Part shown: piece by piece, positions 59,392-64,000 of the stretch
Layout of the letters: each line of letters starts with the position of its first letter
Numbering within the stretch: position 1 is the stretch's first letter
Assembly (NCBI RefSeq): GCF_014640555.1
Contig: NZ_BMHE01000018.1
Location: 1-64,000, forward strand
Direction: 5' to 3'
Length of the DNA stretch: 64,000 nt
Source: Paenibacillus marchantiophytorum
GTDB lineage: Bacteria > Bacillota > Bacilli > Paenibacillales > NBRC-103111
The notes under the pieces: generated by a model
What the model was told of the DNA's origin: nothing
What the model saw: only the letters and a program-made list of their open reading frames with translations
Database searches by the model: none
Made by a program: the position numbers and the translations under genes

Positions 59392-60357
59392 ATGAAAAAA
59401 GTTGAACGGATTAACATCATCATGCGGTACATCAACAACCGCGCCCACTTTACCATTTCTGAAATTATGAGAGAATTCAACATATCTCGTTCGACAGCGA
59501 TTAGAGATGTCAGAGAAATTGAGGCGATGGGAATGCCGCTTGTCGCCGAAGTCGGGAGGGACGGGGGTTATTTTGTCATGAACAACTCTGTCCTACCCAC
59601 TGTCCGCTTTACTGATAATGAGATTAAAGCTCTTTTTATTGCCTTCATGGCCACAAGAAATCAACAGCTTCCCTATCTTAAGAGTCGCCAATCTTTAGCG
59701 GAGAAATTACTAGGCCTCATCTCGGAAAACCAGCAGGATGATCTTGTTCTGTTAAATCAAGTTTTGCTGTTCGAAGGAACCAACCCCCATAATCCCGAGC
59801 TGCTTGATCTGTCAGATCTGCCCCACCCTATGTTAGAAAAACTCATCCAAATCCTTCTTAAGGACAGCTATTTAGTGGTTTCCGTCGAAGAAGGAAGGGA
59901 AATAAAGTCTTATCCCATTTACCTCATGCATCTATATCGTAAAAAAAGCTCCTGGCAAATTGAAGGCTTTGACCTAGAGGAGAAAAAGAGGCGGATAATT
60001 CCTGTCGACAATCTTACCGATGTCAAACCATACCCTGAGAAAAAAAGAATAAGCAAGAAGACCATTGTCGAACAACTAAGCAAGCAGGAAGAAGCCATTA
60101 ACCTAGTCCTCGAACTCGGCCCAAAAGCGATTGCCCAGTATAAAAAGTATTATCCATTAAATATTTCCATTTCATACACGAATCCTTATCAAGCCACAGC
60201 TGTTCTAAAAACATTCATCAATGTTCATCATGCGGAAGAATTGGCAGAAATAACAAATTGGCTGCTTTTCCTAGGTGAAGACATCAAGGTTAGGGAGATG
60301 CCGAAAGAGGTTTTGGAGGGCTTGCAGGAGAGAATGGATATTTTAGGGAACAATTGA
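59392..60357 (+). CDS. HTH_11 / WYL-domain (YafY-type) transcription regulator
   Basis: 321-aa regulator. The N-terminal winged helix (about 1-60; NRAHFTISEIMREFNISRSTAIRDVREIEAMG) is followed by a WYL-like domain (about 135-210; KKSSWQIEGFDLEEKKRRIIPVD) and a WCX-like C-terminal region (about 230-320). WYL domains sense ligands or nucleic acids. The divergent promoter region (59285-59391) has a TATAAT near 59341, so it may control the GyrI-like gene pair. The effector is unknown. Confidence 0.88.
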   Translation: MKKVERINIIMRYINNRAHFTISEIMREFNISRSTAIRDVREIEAMGMPLVAEVGRDGGYFVMNNSVLPTVRFTDNEIKALFIAFMATRNQQLPYLKSRQSLAEKLLGLISENQQDDLVLLNQVLLFEGTNPHNPELLDLSDLPHPMLEKLIQILLKDSYLVVSVEEGREIKSYPIYLMHLYRKKSSWQIEGFDLEEKKRRIIPVDNLTDVKPYPEKKRISKKTIVEQLSKQEEAINLVLELGPKAIAQYKKYYPLNISISYTNPYQATAVLKTFINVHHAEELAEITNWLLFLGEDIKVREMPKEVLEGLQERMDILGNN

Positions 60358-60549
60358 AGCCAGAATAAACTTCTTATACGGCTGTCGGAAACAGGAGTTA
60401 TGAGTGCACCAATAGGTTGCCATTACGATCCTAGCTGATTGGGAGCAGGGCGAATATATGGCAATATGTATTTTGCCTACAATATTTTTAGCCGCTCTTA
60501 TGATACGGTTTCACTATAAACGCTATATCGGCTAATTTTTGCGTAAAGT

Positions 60550-60578
60550 AAAAAAGCCCTCTGACCAAGAGGGCTTTT
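60550..60578 (-). terminator. Terminator of the Panacea antitoxin-like gene
   Basis: Minus strand AAAAGCCCTCTTGGTCAGAG GGCTTTTTT, 15 nt beyond the stop. Confidence 0.85.
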
Positions 60579-60592
60579 ACTAGCCTTCAAAA

Positions 60593-61642
60593 TTATACAA
60601 GATCAAATTCCCTTAGATCTTTCGCATATTTATAATCGATTGGCTGTTCCTCCCTCGTTTCTTTCCATGCCAATTCTTCGTGTGAATAGTCACTTATTCT
60701 ACGTGAACCGAAGTCACGAAATACACTTTTCACTTCTTCAAGAATCCCAATTTCCGCAGGACTAAAGAGTGAGGGATCAAATTCTTGATTGGCCCTTACA
60801 GTCATCTTAGTCCAGCCCTCATCATTAATTAATGTTTCCTCAATATCTATAACATCCATATGTTTTAGATGCGCTATCGTTATTTCATGATCTTTTGGTA
60901 CCGGGCCAAATGGAAATCGAGTATACACCGCTCCACTCATTGAAGTTGTATGTCTTTTAAATTTAAGGAAATCCGCATACCATAATAGTTTCATTAATTT
61001 AGTTTTATTCACTCCACCATTATTGGTAAAGTAAAGAACCATATTTACAAATTTCTCTAAATTAAAGGGTAAATATCCACTCAATTGAGTTCGTTCAAAA
61101 GGCTTATAAATCGACTCGATAATTTCTTCATCATCTTGCATAAATTCTACATACTGTTCATTCTTACCCCCTTGTTCTAATTGCCAAGCATTTAATATCT
61201 CTTCAGTTTTCTTTAACTCCCTTGGAGATAACTCATGTTTATTATTAGAAAAATATTCAAATATCCGCCGCGGCTCCTCTTGAAGCTCCCTATAAATAGC
61301 TACATGTTTATCACTAGGTAGGTCTCCCGCTTCATGTCGGCTAACACTAGCTGAACCAATCCCGAGAATCTTTGCAAAAGGCCGTAACCCTAAACCTTTA
61401 AATTGGATTCGAACATTGCGGATCTCATCGACCGGTATCCCGTAAAGATCTACATAAGTATCATGGATTTTCTTTAATTGTGTATTCATATAGCTTTCAT
61501 CAGATACCTCATTGCCACATTCTTTACAGATCAACTTAGTTAATTCAACATTGATTTCTTTACCTTGAACTTTAACCGTCTTTGGCACGATCAATTCTTC
61601 CGACAGGTGCTCTTTGTCACACTCATCGCAGTATTTGAACAT
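60593..61642 (-). CDS. Zinc-ribbon / HTH / Panacea (DUF4065) antitoxin-like protein
   Basis: 349 aa. The N-terminal zinc ribbon has CxxC pairs (YCDECDKEH, ICKECGNEV; YgiT/MqsA-like). A helix-turn-helix follows (about 60-115, FAKILGIGSASVSRHEAGD), then the C-terminal Panacea/SocA domain (about 180-340; NKTKLMKLLWYADFLKFKRH and FPFGPVPKDHE are hallmark phrases). Panacea-domain proteins are antitoxins in many TA pairs. No toxin is recognised downstream. The upstream 119-aa gene on the same strand is the only neighbour, 190 nt away. Normal full-length architecture; the target toxin is unproven. Confidence 0.87.
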   Translation of the reverse strand: MFKYCDECDKEHLSEELIVPKTVKVQGKEINVELTKLICKECGNEVSDESYMNTQLKKIHDTYVDLYGIPVDEIRNVRIQFKGLGLRPFAKILGIGSASVSRHEAGDLPSDKHVAIYRELQEEPRRIFEYFSNNKHELSPRELKKTEEILNAWQLEQGGKNEQYVEFMQDDEEIIESIYKPFERTQLSGYLPFNLEKFVNMVLYFTNNGGVNKTKLMKLLWYADFLKFKRHTTSMSGAVYTRFPFGPVPKDHEITIAHLKHMDVIDIEETLINDEGWTKMTVRANQEFDPSLFSPAEIGILEEVKSVFRDFGSRRISDYSHEELAWKETREEQPIDYKYAKDLREFDLV

Positions 61643-61787
61643 TTAGCATCGCTCCTTAAATAATTTACACTCATCTAGTGTTATTCATCCATTACGACAT
61701 CGTCCATTTTTTTGTAAATAACCTAGGTTATTAAGACTTTCCTACACTTAATCATGAATTCTAAGTAAATTTATTTGAAATAATAAG

Positions 61788-61813
61788 GGGAGCTGATAAC
61801 AAAATTCTCCCCC
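61788..61813 (-). terminator. Hairpin after the 119-aa unknown gene
   Basis: GGGGAG-14 nt-CTCCCC, 20 nt downstream of the stop on the minus strand. Confidence 0.6.
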
Positions 61814-61832
61814 TATGTACTTGTTTTTGACC

Positions 61833-62192
61833 TCAATTATCTTCACTACTCCTCATAGCTCTCGGCCCAAACTCGACCGGATGACAGCTAATCGACACAC
61901 ATTTTCCATTGCTACTCTTAATTTTGAGCTTAATATATGCCCATATGCCATTCGGCATCTCCTTCTCAAACGCGTAAACCAAATCTCCAGACCCGTCATG
62001 ATCCAGTTCAGGAGGCTTTTGCTCCTCTTCTTTATCAAGCGTCATCATCATATTCCACAACTTATCCAATCCATCTACTCCTAAGTCCATTAAATCTTGC
62101 TCCCAATTACGCTCTTTTCGTTTCACAAAATGCCGCGTACTGGTTTCTGCCATCAAAGGTATTGCTACCGCCAGAAAGTCATCCGTTTCCAC
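61833..62192 (-). CDS. Unknown 119-aa protein upstream of the Panacea gene
   Basis: Small soluble acidic protein. Start GTG 62192, with AAGGAGGTGAG 4 nt upstream; a longer in-frame ORF to 62249 is less supported. Centre: ERNWEQDLMDLGVDGLDKLW, then a beta-like C-terminus (WAYIKLKIKSSNGKCVSISC). I recognise no family. It lies upstream of the Panacea antitoxin-like gene, separated by a hairpin, and could be the cognate toxin, but sequence alone does not show this. Confidence 0.65.
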   Translation of the reverse strand: METDDFLAVAIPLMAETSTRHFVKRKERNWEQDLMDLGVDGLDKLWNMMMTLDKEEEQKPPELDHDGSGDLVYAFEKEMPNGIWAYIKLKIKSSNGKCVSISCHPVEFGPRAMRSSEDN

Positions 62193-62633
62193 CCTTCTCA
62201 CCTCCTTGTTACTTATTATATCACACGAGACCTTAAAATATGCTATCATGATAACGTATTTATAATTAAAGTGATATTATGATAGCACTTTAATATCCTC
62301 CGCCCTGCCAAATCCCGCTTCAATGCATAGCAAAAGACCCCTCTGCATGGGTCATAGAGGGGCACCGGTTACAAAAGGTATACTACGGCTTTATTGAAGC
62401 TGAGTTATTAATATAGAGTCTTCTTTGAACCCCTATATCTTCTTCCAAGGTGTGTGTACAGTGAGTATAGCTCTTTCCTGCCTACATTCTTCTCTCTTTT
62501 AATGCTCTTCTTATTAATGGCAGCCACCTTTTTAAAAATTAAAGACGTCGCATTTTCAGCACACCCCATCTTAAATGATTTGATGAAATTCAAAAGGAGT
62601 AAAGCAACCCTTCACAGAGGATAGGAAAATTGA
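62193..62633. other. Gene-poor stretch after the truncated ATPase
   Basis: It contains an inverted repeat (62338-62362, CCCCTCT ... AGAGGGG) and an open frame on the minus strand at 62408-62593 (61 aa, basic, KKSIKREKNVGRKELYSLYT) without a good ribosome site. I found no TOPRIM-like sequence that would complete the ATPase gene. Confidence 0.5.
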
Positions 62634-63740
62634 TCAGAGAGAATGAGTTGTAACCATAACTTGCCAATCCCCTTTTGTCGGGAGATCATACAACACCTTA
62701 CATGCTTCTCTCACGGCATTAGGGTGGAGACATAGTTCTGGTTCATCCAATAAAAGAACATGTGGACGAGTTGATTTTGATTTTTTAGCGCTTTCAGCTT
62801 GAGCAATTAATCTAAGAGCAGACCATAATAATGTCCGTCTCGCCCCACTACCTTGTTTATCGATAGCACTTTGATAACCAAGTTCAGGCCCCATTAAGAG
62901 CTTAGCTGAATTTTTGAACAAAGAAACATCATTTTCAATATTATCTTCTGCCTTAGAATCAAATTTTACTACGTAACCAGGGAAAATACCTGAGATTGCA
63001 GTAGAAAGCTCTGTTTCAATTGATTCTATTTCTGATCTTGACTCGTCCAAAATCTTCTTTTTAATCCCTGAGAGCTGTATGAGCAATCTAGCATACTCCG
63101 TTTCTTCTCCCTCTTCAGAAGTCGTCATTTGCAGTGCCTTAACACGATCTTTTATAATTGCAGTGAGCAAATCGACAATTTGTTTCTCTTGTTCTAAAGG
63201 ATGAGCAAAGGCTTCTACCCTATGTGGCTGCGGTCTATTCTCCTTCGCAACATTGGGTGCTCCCCATGGAACTTGGTTATCCCAATCTTTCTTTTCAACA
63301 TCAAACCCTTGACGTTTAGGATCAGTATTAGGTGAACTCCAAATCCAACGCTCCCGTACAATTGCCTCTTCATTTTCCACATTCTTTTGAACCCATCTAA
63401 CCGCAGGAGAGGTATCACCATTTACAATAGTATGGAGTTCAATTTCAGGAAGCTTGTCCGGATTGACAATCCCATTAGGGAAATTGGCTTCGGAGAGCTG
63501 AGCCTTCTTTGAACCATGACTCATAACTACTTCATAAGCTTTTAGTATTGAGCTTTTACCAGCATTATTAGGTCCAACTAGAACTACGATATCATCCAAA
63601 TCAATTGTTACGGAATTACTTCCGATAGAGCGGAAATTTCTTATAATCATTCTTCTAAGTTTTGGACGGCTCGCTTCAAACCATAGAAATAAATCTTCTG
63701 AGTCTTCCTGAACTTTCTTTTTCGGTGGTATTTCCATCAC
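62634..63740 (-). CDS. OLD-family-like AAA ATPase, apparently truncated before TOPRIM
   Basis: 368-aa protein. The ATPase parts are complete: Walker A LVGPNNAGKSS (about 55), a coiled-coil middle, signature-like GSGARRTLLWSALRLI, Walker B LLLDEPELCLHP, and the H-loop VMVTTHS (about 362). The frame then ends two residues later (THSL-stop), whereas OLD/GajA-like nucleases and related ATP-dependent endonucleases continue into a C-terminal TOPRIM nuclease domain. Either the gene is truncated or the nuclease is absent by design. It has a weak start (GTG-ATG next to GGAG). It lies at the window end near an antitoxin-like gene, a typical defence-type neighbourhood, but no partner is recognised. Confidence 0.75.
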   Translation of the reverse strand: MMEIPPKKKVQEDSEDLFLWFEASRPKLRRMIIRNFRSIGSNSVTIDLDDIVVLVGPNNAGKSSILKAYEVVMSHGSKKAQLSEANFPNGIVNPDKLPEIELHTIVNGDTSPAVRWVQKNVENEEAIVRERWIWSSPNTDPKRQGFDVEKKDWDNQVPWGAPNVAKENRPQPHRVEAFAHPLEQEKQIVDLLTAIIKDRVKALQMTTSEEGEETEYARLLIQLSGIKKKILDESRSEIESIETELSTAISGIFPGYVVKFDSKAEDNIENDVSLFKNSAKLLMGPELGYQSAIDKQGSGARRTLLWSALRLIAQAESAKKSKSTRPHVLLLDEPELCLHPNAVREACKVLYDLPTKGDWQVMVTTHSL

Positions 63741-64000
63741 TCCAATGGGTATATTTTACTAATTAAATATAATTATACCATTTATTGGGAGTATGTTCCA
63801 TATAAAAATAGGTCTCAAGAACCCACAAGGGTGATCTACTGTGGGTAGTTAACATTTCTAGACATCGACACTCCAGGCAGGCTCTTTGTGCTGGACAGGT
63901 GTGACTATATTGTCGTATTAGATCACAACTGCTTACATTTAGCATCTCTAGCAAATAAATAGTCCTGCCTAAGTAAAAAGCTTGTTTCCATTCAGCATGC

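Noticed and set aside
60459..60536. Plus-strand 25-aa membrane-like ORF (MAICILPTIFLAALMIRF...)
   Set aside because: The upstream purine-rich stretch (GGGAGCAGGG) is not a clear ribosome site, and the ORF is too short to judge; it could be a chance hydrophobic frame or a gene remnant.
62408..62593. 61-aa minus-strand ORF after the truncated ATPase
   Set aside because: No good ribosome site and no recognisable domain; I could not link it to the missing TOPRIM domain.
63763..63954. 63-aa minus-strand ORF at the right edge
   Set aside because: Cysteine-rich and random in appearance, no ribosome site, and contains an inverted repeat (CCCAC ... GTGGG).

Overview
The window looks like a chromosome segment of a Paenibacillus-type, spore-forming Gram-positive (Paenibacillaceae). 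The evidence is three S-layer-homology (SLH) exoproteins, stalk-domain and lipoprotein exports, strong AGGAGG ribosome sites, TTG/GTG starts, and a gene repertoire typical of that family. No rRNA, tRNA, CRISPR array, complete prophage or insertion sequence was found. Layout: 0.4-14 kb is a cell-surface and signalling block. It holds an Ig-like/SwmB-type secreted protein with an SLH protein, a cytosolic PAS chemotaxis-type transducer, an SLH lipoprotein with GLUG repeats, a SARP-type response regulator with a 7TM histidine kinase, two TM2 proteins, and a receiver-only paralogue of the response regulator followed by an unlisted 52-aa protein. Three promoters in this block share one unusual architecture: heptamer direct repeats with a 10/11-bp period, placed 9 bp upstream of a -10 box. 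This is close to the Streptomyces SARP operator rule, so I infer one regulon controlled by the SARP response regulator. I consider this the most interesting system in the window. 14.8-20.3 kb: a lipoprotein of the Cthe_2159 carbohydrate-binding type, a DUF4956 membrane protein and a VTC-type polyphosphate polymerase-like protein form an operon, divergent from an OmpR-family two-component system. 20.3-30.8 kb: a UbiD decarboxylase, a membrane diguanylate cyclase, an Lrp regulator divergent from a VOC protein, a polysaccharide deacetylase/YkoP-like/sensor-domain operon, a histidine kinase fused in frame to a NarL-type regulator, and a stalk-domain exoprotein. 30.9-37.4 kb: an AraC regulator reading in frame into a siderophore-binding lipoprotein, with Fur boxes before and inside the ORF; then a four-gene SPFH/zinc-ribbon membrane cluster resembling Bacillus ydjGHI without pspA. 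37.4-46.4 kb: metE with a convergent LysR regulator, an aldo/keto reductase divergent from a MarR regulator with three spaced operators, a CynX-type MFS transporter, an ANT(4')-like aminoglycoside nucleotidyltransferase, and rpoN. 46.5-50.4 kb: an aldehyde dehydrogenase/DUF779 operon with an exact -24/-12 sigma-54 promoter and two upstream inverted repeats, divergent from its likely sigma-54 activator; with rpoN next door the circuit is complete. 50.5-57.5 kb: a large SLH protein with four 107-aa repeats, preceded by a MalT-like STAND/BTAD regulator. 57.8-64 kb: DUF1904, a GyrI-like/unknown pair divergent from a WYL regulator, a zinc-ribbon/HTH/Panacea antitoxin-like protein, a small unknown protein, and an OLD-family ATPase that stops at its H-loop. 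Intergenic DNA carries three dispersed repeat families (A: 3 copies, about 240 bp; B: 4 copies, about 110-130 bp; C: four palindromes upstream of the stalk-domain gene). All function assignments are from reading the sequence; no database search was run.
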